Program-made: the position numbers and the translations under genes | Assembly (NCBI RefSeq): GCF_009834785.1 | Contig: NZ_WUYX01000023.1 | Span: 1 to 64,000 of the forward strand | DNA from: Natronorubrum halalkaliphilum | GTDB taxonomy: Archaea > Halobacteriota > Halobacteria > Halobacteriales > Natrialbaceae | Direction: 5' to 3' | Length of the DNA stretch: 64,000 nucleotides | In this document: positions 52,472 to 62,037 of the stretch, piece after piece | Numbering within the stretch: the stretch's first letter is position 1 | Layout: each line of letters opens with the position of its first letter | Notes under the pieces: generated by a model | Seen by the model: the letters and a program-made list of their open reading frames with translations, nothing else | Told to the model about the DNA's origin: nothing | The model's database searches: none

Positions 52472-54259
52472 ATGTTCCTCTCCCTACGCGCCGAGGTCGA
52501 GGCCGCTCTCGAGGCGGCACTCGCCGAACTCGAGTTCCCGACGGACGATCTCGGGATCGAAGAACCGCCGGAAGACGTCGAGAGCGTCCTCGCCTCGAGC
52601 GTCGCCTTCCGCCTCGCGAGCGAGGCGGGCGCGCCGCCGCCGCAGGTCGCCGGCCGACTCGCCGAGTCGATCGACGCCGACGAACTGACCTACGTCGCTG
52701 AGATCCAGACCCAGGGGCCGTACCTCAACTTCCTGCCGAGCGACGCCTACTTCGCCCAGACCCTCGAGACCGCCACCGACAAGAGCTACGGCGCACTCGA
52801 GGATCGCGAGACGTCGGTCGTCGTCGAACACACCAGCGCGAACCCGACGGGGCCGGTCCACGTCGGTCGTGCACGAAACCCGATCATCGGCGATGCCGTG
52901 GCGAACCTACTGGAGTTCGCCGGCTACGACGTCGACCGTCACTACTACGTCAACGACGCCGGTCGCCAGATCGCGACGTTCACCTGGGCCTACGAGACGT
53001 TCGACGAGTCCGATCTCGAGACGGAGCCCGAACGCGACCGCATCGAGTACGACCTCGTCCGCTACTATCGCATCGGGAACGCGTTCCTCGAGGACGGCCC
53101 CGAAGACGAGGTCGAGGCCGCCGAAGCCGAAATTGAGTCGATCATGCAGGGTCTCGAGTCCGGCGACGAGGAGGCCTACGAACGGGTCAGCGAGGTTGTC
53201 GATCAGGTGCTGTCGGGGATGAAAGGCTGCCTCGAGCGCCTCCCCGCCGAGTTCGACGAGTTCGTCAAGGAGACGCGGTTCATGCGAAACGAGGCGACCG
53301 ACGACGTCGTCGAGCGGCTCAAGGAACTCGACGAGGCCGTCTACGAGGACGAGGCCTGGCAGCTCGAACTGGAAGACCACGGCCTCGACAACAACCTCGT
53401 CTTCCTGCGGTCGGACGGGACCTCCCTCTACGCCACCCGCGATCTGGCCCACCACGAGTGGAAGTTCGACAACTACGACCGCGCGGTGACGATCCTCGGC
53501 GAGGACCACAAGCTGCAGGCCAAACAGATCACGACGACGCTCGAGTTGCTTGGAACCGACACCGACGACCTCCGACAGGTGCTCTACTCCTACGTCAACC
53601 TGCCGGAAGGCAAGATGAGCACGCGCCGCGGCACCGGCGTCGATCTGGACGATCTGCTCGACGAGGCGATCGACCGCGCCCGCGAGGAGGTCGAGGACCG
53701 TCTGGACGACCGCATCCGCGACGACGACTTAGACGAGGACGATATCGAGCGAATCGCCCACCAGGTCGGCATCGGCGCGGTCCGGTACGACATCGTCTCC
53801 AAACAGCCGACGAAGGCGATCACCTTCGAGTGGGAGCAGGCGCTGGACTTCGAGGCCCAGTCCGCACCGTACGTCCAGTACGTCCACGCGCGCTGTTGTG
53901 GTATCTTAGAGGAGGCCGGACTCGATCCCGAAACCGACCTCGCGGCACAGGACATCGAACTCGACGCGCTCGACGCCGATCTGCTCGAGACCCAGGCCGA
54001 ACGCGACCTGCTCGAGACGATCGCTCGACTGCCGGCCGTTATCGATGAGGCGGCGGACGACTTAGAGCCACACCAGATCGCGACCTACACCCGCGAGTTC
54101 GCCGATCGGTTCAACGCCTTCTACCGGGAGTGTCCGGTGCTGGCCGACGACGTCGATACCGAGGTCAGAGCGGCCCGACTCGCGCTCGTGGCGGCGTCGA
54201 AACACACGGTTGCGAACGCGTTGTCGATCCTCGGCGTCGAACCGCCGCGCTCGATGTAA
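52472..54259 (+). CDS. argS: Arginyl-tRNA synthetase
   Basis: This 595-residue class I synthetase charges tRNA-Arg. The N-terminal Add1 domain (about 1-110) precedes the catalytic domain. The HIGH-type motif is [20 protein letters not shown] (about 129-148), with HVGR. The KMSK-like motif is [13 protein letters not shown] (about 376-388). The C-terminal DALR anticodon-binding domain contains [18 protein letters not shown]-like residues and ends normally. Acidic insertions are visible ([11 protein letters not shown]). It stands after udk with element H and the promoter between. Confidence 0.95.
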   Translation: MFLSLRAEVEAALEAALAELEFPTDDLGIEEPPEDVESVLASSVAFRLASEAGAPPPQVAGRLAESIDADELTYVAEIQTQGPYLNFLPSDAYFAQTLETATDKSYGALEDRETSVVVEHTSANPTGPVHVGRARNPIIGDAVANLLEFAGYDVDRHYYVNDAGRQIATFTWAYETFDESDLETEPERDRIEYDLVRYYRIGNAFLEDGPEDEVEAAEAEIESIMQGLESGDEEAYERVSEVVDQVLSGMKGCLERLPAEFDEFVKETRFMRNEATDDVVERLKELDEAVYEDEAWQLELEDHGLDNNLVFLRSDGTSLYATRDLAHHEWKFDNYDRAVTILGEDHKLQAKQITTTLELLGTDTDDLRQVLYSYVNLPEGKMSTRRGTGVDLDDLLDEAIDRAREEVEDRLDDRIRDDDLDEDDIERIAHQVGIGAVRYDIVSKQPTKAITFEWEQALDFEAQSAPYVQYVHARCCGILEEAGLDPETDLAAQDIELDALDADLLETQAERDLLETIARLPAVIDEAADDLEPHQIATYTREFADRFNAFYRECPVLADDVDTEVRAARLALVAASKHTVANALSILGVEPPRSM

Positions 54260-54421
54260 GCTGTACCGGCCTGCGATGTGCCTGTCGCGCGGGCCGGAAC
54301 TCGACGACCCGGCGCGAAATTCAGCTTCGTCGAACGAGCCGCGTCGCTACTCGAGTCGTCGTCGGCCGAAAAAGTCGAAGTCTTCCGAGTCGGCTCGACA
54401 GTCACGCGGGCGACTGCGCGG

Positions 54422-54961
54422 TCACTCTGCTGTCTTCTTGACCTTGTCGATGAACTCGTCTTTCGAGATGTCGCCCTTGTGGTAGTCGGCGATCCACTGG
54501 ACGTCGACGGACAGCGAGACCACTTGCTTGTCTTTGTGGTCGATGGTCCAGTCGATCGTCTTGATCTTGCTCATGAACCGCTCGAGATCCATGGTCGCCT
54601 TGTCGATGTCATCGGCGAGTGTCCTGAGTTCGGCGTACAGTTTTTCGAGATCGGTGATCTCGGTCGATGCGACGACGCTGACTTTGTCGTCTTTGCGTTC
54701 GATTCGCTTCACCGACACCGCATCGCTGTCGAGGTCTAATTTCTTGCCGTCGAACCCGGGGACGTCGTCGATATCGTGATCGTCGTTGTCGTGATCGCCG
54801 TTATCGTCGTGGTCGCCGTTGTCGTCACCGTTACCGTTGTCGGTGATCGATTCTTCGGAGTCGTCGGATCCGTTCTCGTCGCCGGTCTCGCTACTGGAAC
54901 AACCAGCGAGTGCGGTCGCGAGCGCTGCGCCACTGCCAAGGAGGATTTTTCGTCGCTCCAT
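54422..54961 (-). CDS. Secreted lipoprotein with His/Asp-rich linker
   Basis: This 179-residue protein begins MERRKILLGSGAALATALAG with the lipobox LAGC at Cys21, and a twin-Arg-like RRK suggests Tat export. Residues about 30-70 are a linker rich in Asp, Asn, Gly and His (NGDDNGDHDDNGDHDNDD). The last 110 residues form a helical or mixed domain (TDLEKLYAELRTLADDIDKA). The linker may bind divalent metal ions through its His and Asp residues, which is inference. No family recognised. Confidence 0.75.
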   Translation of the reverse strand: MERRKILLGSGAALATALAGCSSSETGDENGSDDSEESITDNGNGDDNGDHDDNGDHDNDDHDIDDVPGFDGKKLDLDSDAVSVKRIERKDDKVSVVASTEITDLEKLYAELRTLADDIDKATMDLERFMSKIKTIDWTIDHKDKQVVSLSVDVQWIADYHKGDISKDEFIDKVKKTAE

Positions 54962-55266
54962 GGTCGAGTCATCGATAACGGAGGTGATTAGTAATCAGAT
55001 CGTTACCATTTTTCTCTCGTGACCATCGGCGATACTTCGGATATCGCGCGTTATACGCCCGCTGTAGCGTTTTGAGTGACTCTTCTCGAGGTACTTTCCG
55101 ATCGAATGGAGGTCGTTACCCCAGTTGTGACAGACACTAACTACTGATACTCTTATCGCAACGACAGTTTCCGATTCGACACGGTCTGGCGCTCCGTGCC
55201 AGTAATACCCGGTATAGGGGCCGCTTACAGGCGAAAATATTCGCTCCCAGAACGGAAACTGTTGGC
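54962..55266. other. Intergenic region between the lipoprotein and minD genes
   Basis: The 305 bp have no gene. The left end carries the lipoprotein promoter. GTTACCATTTTTCTC and TATACGCCCGC are the only AT-rich parts. Confidence 0.3.
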
Positions 55267-56169
55267 TCAGGGATCGGATTCGGCTTCCGTGATCGCGTTC
55301 GAAACGTCGTCGTGTGCTGCTTCCCGCTCGTCGGCTTCCTCGTCGGAGACCGGCGAATCGGAATCGGAATCGGAAACGGGTTCCGACTCGGTATCGTCAC
55401 CGTCCTCCGGTGGCACATCGTCGTCTTTCGTCTCCGGCGTACTCGTCGGCGTCGGAATATCGATGCCGGCCAGGTCGGCCGCGAGCTGTCGGTAGCCGAC
55501 CGCCGCGGGGCCATCTGGCTCGTAGACGACCAGCGGCGTTCCGGCGTAGACGCTCTCGCGGGCCGCGGGATCGTCGGGGATCGTCCCCAGCAGAGGGGTT
55601 CCTAACTGATCGGCGATTTCCTCGTAGGCGATATCGCTGTCCGGCCGCGTCCGGGTTACGATCAGCCCGGTCACCTCGCCGCCTGCCCGCTCGGTCAACT
55701 CGAGGGTCTTCTTCGAATCGTGAACGGCCGCGGGTTCGGGCGTCGATACGAGGAGGACGGAGTCGGCGAGTCCCAGCGGAAGCACGGTCTCGTGGCTGAC
55801 GCCGGCACCGACGTCGAGAAAGACGTAATCGAACTGGGAGCGGAGATCGTCGACGACCTCGCGAAGGCCCTCGGGGGAGGTGTCGGCGTACTCGTCGAGG
55901 CTGGTCCCGCTCGGAACTGCCACGATGTTCTCTGTGATTCGATAGGTGGCGTCGTCGATCGATGCGTCACCGGACAACACGTCGTGCAGCGTCGTCGAGT
56001 CGGGGGTCAGGCTGACGAACCCGGAGAGGTTCGCCATGCCGAGGTCGACGTCGACGATGGCGACGCGCTCGCCGGCCTGGGCGAGCGCCGTCCCGAGGTT
56101 TACCGTCGTCGTCGTCTTGCCGACACCGCCTTTCCCGCTCGCGATAGCATAGACCGTCTCGTGAGACAT
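55267..56169 (-). CDS. minD: MinD/ParA-type P-loop ATPase
   Basis: This 300-residue ATPase starts MSHETVYAIASGKGGVGKTT, a deviant Walker A (KGGVGKTT, about 13-20). Switch I is VDVDLGMANLSGF, and Walker B-like DYVFLDVGAGVS follows at about 110. PEPAAVHDSKKTLEL is typical of MinD. The C-terminal 60 residues form a disordered acidic tail (SESEPVSDSDSDSPVS-like). Haloarchaea have several MinD homologues that affect cell positioning of archaella and chemosensory arrays; this copy cannot be assigned to one of them. Confidence 0.87.
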   Translation of the reverse strand: MSHETVYAIASGKGGVGKTTTTVNLGTALAQAGERVAIVDVDLGMANLSGFVSLTPDSTTLHDVLSGDASIDDATYRITENIVAVPSGTSLDEYADTSPEGLREVVDDLRSQFDYVFLDVGAGVSHETVLPLGLADSVLLVSTPEPAAVHDSKKTLELTERAGGEVTGLIVTRTRPDSDIAYEEIADQLGTPLLGTIPDDPAARESVYAGTPLVVYEPDGPAAVGYRQLAADLAGIDIPTPTSTPETKDDDVPPEDGDDTESEPVSDSDSDSPVSDEEADEREAAHDDVSNAITEAESDP

Positions 56170-56397
56170 ACTGGATACTGTCCGGACAGTAGAACGGAAG
56201 CACCGTGAATCTTGCCCCCTGCGTTCGACCGGTGATAGTCATGCCAAAATAACAACAAAATGAACCCTTTTGACGTCCGCGTCGCGAGCGATCGACTCTC
56301 CGCAGCGTCCGCCGGGGCCGAACGCTCTTCGGCAGTCGTTGACACGTCGAACGGTGTGTCAAAGGATTCTTACCCACAGCCCCGATTTATACGGGTA

Positions 56398-57657
56398 ATG
56401 AGCCAGGAGGGCGAGCAGGAGCAATCCGACCGGAAAAAGTACGAGTTCCGGAAGGTTATCGAGGATCTCAAGGACTTCGATGGCTCCGGAACGCAGCTCG
56501 TGACGATCTACGTCCCCGACGACAGACAGATCAGCGACGTTGTCCAACACGTGACCCAGGAGCACAGCGAAGCGGCTAACATCAAATCCAAGCAGACCCG
56601 AACGGCCGTTCAGGACGCGCTGACGAGCCTCAAAGACAGACTCCGGTACTACGACACTTTTCCACCGGACAACGGTCTCGTGCTGTTCTCCGGAGCCGTC
56701 GACTCCGGCGGCGGCCGGACCGACATGGTCACCAAAGTACTCGAGAGCCCGCCCCAGCCCGTCGAGTCCTTCCGCTATCACTGCGACTCGGACTTTCTCA
56801 CCGAGCCGTTAGAGGAGATGCTCGCGGACAAGGGTCTCTACGGCCTGATCGTCCTCGATCGGCGCGAAGCCAACGTCGGCTGGCTGAAAGGCAAGCGCAT
56901 CGAACCGGTCAAATCCGCCTCCTCGCTCGTTCCCGGCAAACAGCGTAAGGGTGGCCAGTCCGCACAGCGATTCGCCCGACTGCGCCTCGAGGCCATCGAC
57001 AACTTCTATCAGGAAGTCGCGGGCATGGCTAACGATCTGTTCGTCCCCAAGCGCCACGAGATCGACGGGATCCTCGTCGGCGGTCCCTCGCCGACCAAAG
57101 ACGAGTTCCTCGACGGGGACTACCTCCATCACGAACTGCAAGACGAGGTTCTGGGCAAGTTCGACGTCGCCTACACCGACGAATCCGGCCTGAAGGATCT
57201 GGTCGACAACGCCGAAGACGCGCTGGCCGACGCCGAGGTGATGAAGGACAAAAAGCAGATGGAGGAGTTCTTCGAGGAACTCAACGCGGGCGACCTCGCG
57301 ACCTACGGGTTCGACCAGACCCGCAGGAACCTCGTGATGGGCGCGGTCGACCGACTCCTGATCAGCGAGGATCTGCGGAAGGACGTCATTACCTACGACT
57401 GCGGCGAGTGTGGCAACACCGACCGCGAGGTCGTAGACCGACGCAAGTCCACCTCGGCACACACCTGTACGGACTGCGGAAGCGACGTCGAAGCGAGCGA
57501 CGAGGACCGCGAGGACGCGATCGACCACCTCATCGACATCGCCGAACAGCGCGGAACTGAGACCAAGTTCATCTCGACCGACTTCGAGAAGGGCGAACAG
57601 CTTCTCAACGCCTTCGGCGGGTTCGCGGGCGTGTTGCGGTACTCGACGGGCGTCTAA
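56398..57657 (+). CDS. prf1: Peptide chain release factor aRF1
   Basis: This 419-residue factor reads all three stop codons and triggers peptide release. Domain 1 has the NIKS motif at residues 61-64 (EAANIKSKQTRT). Domain 2 has the GGQ motif at 185-187 (KQRKGGQSAQRF). Domain 3 contains DGILVGGPSPTKDEF and a zinc-finger-like CGECGNTDREV...CTDCG (about 336-362) typical of archaeal members. ATG 56398 begins at the family start; a longer reading from 56260 is rejected. A polypyrimidine, T-rich tract downstream (57660-57730) probably ends the transcript. Confidence 0.95.
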   Translation: MSQEGEQEQSDRKKYEFRKVIEDLKDFDGSGTQLVTIYVPDDRQISDVVQHVTQEHSEAANIKSKQTRTAVQDALTSLKDRLRYYDTFPPDNGLVLFSGAVDSGGGRTDMVTKVLESPPQPVESFRYHCDSDFLTEPLEEMLADKGLYGLIVLDRREANVGWLKGKRIEPVKSASSLVPGKQRKGGQSAQRFARLRLEAIDNFYQEVAGMANDLFVPKRHEIDGILVGGPSPTKDEFLDGDYLHHELQDEVLGKFDVAYTDESGLKDLVDNAEDALADAEVMKDKKQMEEFFEELNAGDLATYGFDQTRRNLVMGAVDRLLISEDLRKDVITYDCGECGNTDREVVDRRKSTSAHTCTDCGSDVEASDEDREDAIDHLIDIAEQRGTETKFISTDFEKGEQLLNAFGGFAGVLRYSTGV

Positions 57658-57659
57658 GG

Positions 57660-57730
57660 TGTTCCTGTCGCTCTCCTGTCTCTCCTCTTTCACGGTCTTT
57701 TTCGCTCTCCCCTACTCTCACCCCTTCGCG
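57660..57730 (+). terminator. Polypyrimidine tract after prf1
   Basis: A C/T-rich stretch with T runs (CTCTTTCACGGTCTTTTTCG) follows the stop codon within 30 bp. Archaeal termination often uses such T-rich tracts. Confidence 0.5.
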
Positions 57731-57948
57731 CCGTCCCCACTGCTTCCCGCGCTGCGCTCCGCTAACTGTCGATCCTGGGGATCGATCACTTCGAGAAGGT
57801 TGCTTTCCTCGAGTGACGGTCAGCCGGGTCGAATCGGTCTTACCAGCGCGCGGTAATCCGTCCGGCCGCGGGAGAACGAGTGAATTATCGGTTATTTCCC
57901 GTAACGGTGTGGTCCTTTTTCGAATACTCGATCGGGATTTCCCGCAGT

Positions 57949-60162
57949 ATGTGGCCGAACGGACCGACGCGTAGAGGTATTCTCAAGGGTGTCGCCGGTG
58001 GGAGTATCGTTCCGATTGCGATGCGGCCCGAGACCGTTGCGACGACCGCCGCGTTCCAGGAGACGCCGATCGCCGTAACAATTCTCGAGACGAATACACC
58101 CGTCGAGACCGGGGCCGTCCTCGAGGTGACGGCCGAGGTCGAAAACGGCGGAACCGACCCCATCGACACGGCTGCTACGCTCGTCGTCGGAGACGACCCG
58201 ACCGTGGTCGACAACCAGTCCGTCGAAATCGAGCCCGGAGCGACGGCGACGGTCGACCTCTCGTTCGAGACGGCGACCGTCGCTAACGATCAGGAGTTTC
58301 CGGTCTGGGTCGTCGTCGACGACGCCGTCGATCGGACGAGCGCGTTCGTCTACGTCGATGAACCGCCGGTCGACGTGACCGTCCTCGAGACGAACGACCC
58401 CGTCGTATCGGGCGAGTTCCTCGAAGTCACCGCGCGGATCGAAAACGAGAGCGGGAGCGAAACGACGCGGGACGTGTCGCTCGTCGTCGGGCACGATCCA
58501 CAGGAGGTCGATTCGGAGGCAGTGACGGTCGGCGCCGACGAGGCAACGACGGTTACACTGGGGTTCCAGACGGCGGCGATCGACACTGACCAGGAGTTTC
58601 CCGTCCGGGTCGAGACGGGGACCGAGACGGCGGAACAGAGCGTCCTCGTTTACGCGGACGAACCCACGGTGCCGGTCGATATTCTCCGAACCAACGACCC
58701 CGTTGCGGCTGGCGAATTCCTCGAGGTAACGGTACAGCTCGAAAACACCGCTGAGAGCGCAGTGACCGAGGAAATCGCGCTGATCGTCGGCCACGATCCG
58801 CAGCAAGTGGATTCCGAACTCGTCACGCTGGACCCCGGACTGAGGCGATCGGTTTCACTGGGTTTCGAGACGGCCGTCGTCGAGAGCACACAGGAGTTCC
58901 CGATCCGGGTCGAAAGCGACGACGCTGCCGCCGAACGGACCGTGCAGGTTCTCGGCACCGACGACGATCCCGTCGAAACGGACGTGACGTTTCCCTCTTG
59001 TACGCGAGCCGAAGTCTCCGGCACGTTCGGGGCGGGCGATAACGTGGCGGCGAGTACGGGATTCTACGACGAGACGGGTGGTGAGCCCCTCTACGGCAAC
59101 ACGCGCATGGAGGACTGGATCGAGATCGGCACCCACGTCGATCCACCGTTTTCGGGAACGATCGTCTTCGAAATCGGCGAGGAACGCAGCGTCTCCGAAA
59201 CGGACGGCGGGATACGGGTCGAAGTTCCGGCGTACGGCGATCTGGGGACCGTCCTGTCGGGTATCACGTTACCCGAGGATTACGCGACGGCGACGATCAC
59301 CCACGGCAATCCACAGGCCGGGTCGTGTCTCGACGAGATTGCCGACGACGGCGAGGACGAAGACGAGACGGACGACGATGAGACGGATGATGACGACGAA
59401 TCCGAGGAGGCGGCGCTCGACGTTTCGATCACCGGAACGAACGCACCCGTTCAGGCGGGCGAGTTCCTCGAGGTAACGGCCCAACTCACGACCACCGGTG
59501 GCGAAACGGTGACCCAGACCGTCTCACTCGTCGTCGGACACGACCCGCAGACAGTCGATTCGTCGTCGGTGACGCTCGAGCCGGGTACAAGCCAAACGGT
59601 GACGCTCGGTTACGAAACGTATGGGACCGAACGGACCACCGAGTTTCCGGCTCGAGTCGAGAGCGAGGACGATTCCGATGTTCGATCTGTCGAGGTAGTT
59701 GGGACCGGAGAAGAGCCGAACGAGGAAGTCGATGACGGCCCCGAAGCGGAGACAGACGAGGAGCCGGAAGAAGAGTCGGACGACGACTCGGATGGGGAGC
59801 CCACCGAAGAACCGGACACAGAGACGGATGACGAACCTGCCGAGGAACCACGTGAAGAGCCGGACGACGGGCCGGACACAGAACCGGACGATGGACCTAC
59901 TGAGGAACCACCTGAAGAGCCGGACGACGGGCCAGATGAGGAATCGACCGAAGAACCGGACACAGAACCGGATGACGAACCTGCCGAGGAACCACCTGAA
60001 GAACCGGATGACCCCGAAACGAACGACGAGGCAACTCCCGACGCCGACGGCGGGTCGGCCGACGAGGGTGCGACAAACGACGATGCCGAAACCGGTGCTG
60101 ACCCCGACGACGCCGCCGAAACGGAAGCTGAGGACGCGAACACACGTCTCGAGTTCCGGTAA
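57949..60162 (+). CDS. Secreted protein with four CARDB-like 100-residue repeats and an acidic tail
   Basis: This 737-residue protein has a twin-Arg signal (NGPTRRGILKGVAGGS). Three adjacent repeats of exactly 100 residues follow (about 41-140, 141-240, 241-340), each with LETNDPV..GEFLEVTA, LVVGHDPQ.VDS and TDQEFPVRV elements. A separate 130-residue domain with two Cys (about 352 and 460) and an acidic spacer come next, then a fourth repeat (about 489-590). The last 145 residues are Glu/Asp/Pro rich (EEPEEESDDDSDGEPTEEPD and similar). The repeats look like CARDB beta-sandwich domains. It is probably a cell-surface or secreted adhesion-type protein. No C-terminal membrane anchor is seen. ATG 57949 is preferred over GTG 57880. 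Confidence 0.78.
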   Translation: MWPNGPTRRGILKGVAGGSIVPIAMRPETVATTAAFQETPIAVTILETNTPVETGAVLEVTAEVENGGTDPIDTAATLVVGDDPTVVDNQSVEIEPGATATVDLSFETATVANDQEFPVWVVVDDAVDRTSAFVYVDEPPVDVTVLETNDPVVSGEFLEVTARIENESGSETTRDVSLVVGHDPQEVDSEAVTVGADEATTVTLGFQTAAIDTDQEFPVRVETGTETAEQSVLVYADEPTVPVDILRTNDPVAAGEFLEVTVQLENTAESAVTEEIALIVGHDPQQVDSELVTLDPGLRRSVSLGFETAVVESTQEFPIRVESDDAAAERTVQVLGTDDDPVETDVTFPSCTRAEVSGTFGAGDNVAASTGFYDETGGEPLYGNTRMEDWIEIGTHVDPPFSGTIVFEIGEERSVSETDGGIRVEVPAYGDLGTVLSGITLPEDYATATITHGNPQAGSCLDEIADDGEDEDETDDDETDDDDESEEAALDVSITGTNAPVQAGEFLEVTAQLTTTGGETVTQTVSLVVGHDPQTVDSSSVTLEPGTSQTVTLGYETYGTERTTEFPARVESEDDSDVRSVEVVGTGEEPNEEVDDGPEAETDEEPEEESDDDSDGEPTEEPDTETDDEPAEEPREEPDDGPDTEPDDGPTEEPPEEPDDGPDEESTEEPDTEPDDEPAEEPPEEPDDPETNDEATPDADGGSADEGATNDDAETGADPDDAAETEAEDANTRLEFR

Positions 60163-60198
60163 AAACGACACTCTCAGACTACCGGTTCACCTGTCCTG

Positions 60199-60280
60199 AT
60201 ACGGATTGCTGTAACTATGTACCGGCGATCACCAGAGACGGGGTCGGTGATCGGCGGTAATTGACTACAGTAAACCGTAT
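60199..60280 (+). repeat. Stop-anchored palindromic element, copy D
   Basis: Reads ATACGGATTGCTGTAACTAT at the start (preceded by TG) and TACAGTAAACCGTATGAG at the end. Arms ACCGGCGATCACC and GGTGATCGGCGGT pair. It lies 37 bp after the stop codon of the secreted protein gene. Confidence 0.88.
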
Positions 60281-60354
60281 GAGACCTCCGACCGCGCGCC
60301 GCGACGATCGGCGCTGTTTTACCCGACGAAACCGTACCACCTCGAGAACTTTCG

Positions 60355-61155
60355 ATGCCCTCGCCGCACTCGGACCGCGATGTCCTTCGAACCGTCGCCC
60401 AGCGACGCGCCCTTCTCGAGGCGCTCGCCGACGGTCCACGCCAGAAACGGGATCTCGTGGAGAGGCTCGACTGCTCACGATCGACGGTCGATCGGGGAGT
60501 TCGCGAGCTCGAGCAGGTGGAGTTCGTTCGACGCGAGGAGGGAGCGAGCGGCGGCTATCGGTTGACCGCCGCCGGACGCCTCGCCCTCGAGGCGTACCGT
60601 CGGAGCGTCGAAACATTTGAGGCGATCGGCGAGGCGACCGAAGTGCTCGGCTACGTCCCGCGGGATGCGCCGATGTCTTCCGCGTTACTCGAAGGAGCCC
60701 GCGTAACGGAACCGCCGTCACACGCACCGTACGAACCGCTCGAACGGCTGGTCGACGAAATCTCCGTCGCCAATCGAATTCGGGGTGTGATCGCCGCCGA
60801 ACGGACGCCGAAGACCCGGACGCAACTCTACGATCGAACCGTCGAGGGGGATCTCGACGTCGAAGCCGTTCTTGCCGAAGACCTCGCGTCGTTTCTGATC
60901 GAACAGCACCCGGAGCAGGTCCGCGACGTCATTCTCGAGGGTGCGTTCGACATGTACGCCGTCGAGTCGGTCCCTTACGAGTTTACGATCATCGAGACGC
61001 CGACCGAATCGAAGGTGTTCGTCTTTATCCTGAACGAGACGGCGGAGATCCGCGGCGTCATCACGAACGAGACGGACGCAGCCCTCGAGTGGGCGAGCGA
61101 CGTCTACGCGCAGATTCGGGCGACCGCACGCCCGCTGTCTCCGCCGTCGGACTGA
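60355..61155 (+). CDS. HTH regulator with DUF1724/FilR1-like sensor domain
   Basis: This 266-residue regulator has an N-terminal winged helix (about 10-80): RRALLEALADGPRQKRDLVE, then RLDCSRSTVDRGVRELEQVE as the recognition part and YRLTAAGRLALEAYRR as the wing end. The C-terminal domain (about 110-255) resembles the FilR1 middle domain found in methanogen and haloarchaeal regulators, ending VFVFILNETAEIRGVITNET. The target is unknown. Its layout is like the regulator at 15789-16580. ATG 60355 follows element D by 75 bp. Confidence 0.8.
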   Translation: MPSPHSDRDVLRTVAQRRALLEALADGPRQKRDLVERLDCSRSTVDRGVRELEQVEFVRREEGASGGYRLTAAGRLALEAYRRSVETFEAIGEATEVLGYVPRDAPMSSALLEGARVTEPPSHAPYEPLERLVDEISVANRIRGVIAAERTPKTRTQLYDRTVEGDLDVEAVLAEDLASFLIEQHPEQVRDVILEGAFDMYAVESVPYEFTIIETPTESKVFVFILNETAEIRGVITNETDAALEWASDVYAQIRATARPLSPPSD

Positions 61156-61439
61156 CTCTCGAGCACGAATCGTTGCTCCCGACCGGCCACAACCCTCAAG
61201 AAGTGACCTGGCGAACGTCACCAACGGCGACGACGGCCACAACGGTCGGGGTGGATGGCTGGGTGAAGGATGGCGTAAGGGGGCGAAGCCCCGTGAGTCG
61301 AGCCGGCGAGGGCACCGCGGACTCGATCTCACGGTCTTATCGCCGGACGGTGTTTCGTACCGCATCCCGTTTGAATCGGGAAATCACCGGTAGTTGACGC
61401 CGAGACAGTGGTGCTCTTCTACGCTTTGGCCGACCCACC
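61156..61439. other. Intergenic region
   Basis: No gene is visible. A GGGGC-GAA-GCCCC hairpin at 61280-61292 lies in a G-rich stretch about 125 bp after the regulator gene. The rest is featureless. Confidence 0.3.
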
Positions 61440-61685
61440 TCAAAGCGTACCGCGGAGATGGACCGCATCGTCTGTGATTTTCTTGATACTGCCCTCGTCG
61501 AGCGGGTGAGACTCGTCGCTTCTCGAGGCCCAGCCGAGTTTGGCTTTTATGGTGTCTGTAATGCTCGGATCGGGTTCGACGTAGCCGTGACCGTCACGGA
61601 CTTCGACGATCCGACCGATCTCGGTTCCGTCGGTGTTCAACACCCGTTTGCCTTCGTCGTCTTTCGTGATCGTGTCCTCAGTCAT
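61440..61685 (-). CDS. Small PRC-barrel-like protein
   Basis: This 81-residue protein (MTEDTITKDDEGKRVLNTDG start) is the stand-alone form of the barrel seen at 19598 and 20518: TEIGRIVEVRDGHGYVEPDP, IKAKLGWASRSDESHPLDEG and DDAVHLRGTL match those proteins in order. It has no tail or membrane helices. The three paralogues suggest a small haloarchaeal family in which the barrel is the functional unit. ATG 61685 is preferred over longer readings. Confidence 0.75.
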   Translation of the reverse strand: MTEDTITKDDEGKRVLNTDGTEIGRIVEVRDGHGYVEPDPSITDTIKAKLGWASRSDESHPLDEGSIKKITDDAVHLRGTL

Positions 61686-62037
61686 TGGTTGGCCATCGAC
61701 CCGTTGATCATCCGGTGGGGTTCCGACAGTGCCGCTGAAAGCCTGATACGGACTGTTGTACCGAGGTCCCGGCGTACCCACGGCGGCTGTGGGTGTGCCG
61801 GTACTGCTCTCCGGTAGACCGTATGATACGTTGGCGGACGGGTCGGATATCGGGTCAAAGAATGCGCGACCAATAAAGCGGTAAAACCGTTTCCGTCACT
61901 CACGGATTAGTTACGAACCGATACGCCGACGGTGATCGATTAGTCAGTCACTACTGGCCGCCAGCCTGGTGTTGGCCGCCACCGCTCCCGATACAACAGA
62001 AGGGTTATGCCGGTAGTCACGTATTACCACTCGATCA
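61686..62037. other. Intergenic region with palindromic element E
   Basis: Apart from element E (61746-61824) no feature is visible. The right part holds the promoter of the TraB-like gene, with a TATTAC near 62021. Confidence 0.35.
61746..61824 (+). repeat. Palindromic element, copy E (subtype 2)
   Basis: Starts TGATACGGACTGTTGTACC (TG included) and ends GGTAGACCGTATGA. It is 79 bp, equal in length to copy F and about 80% identical to it when reverse-complemented. It is not next to a stop codon of a visible gene. Confidence 0.78.
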
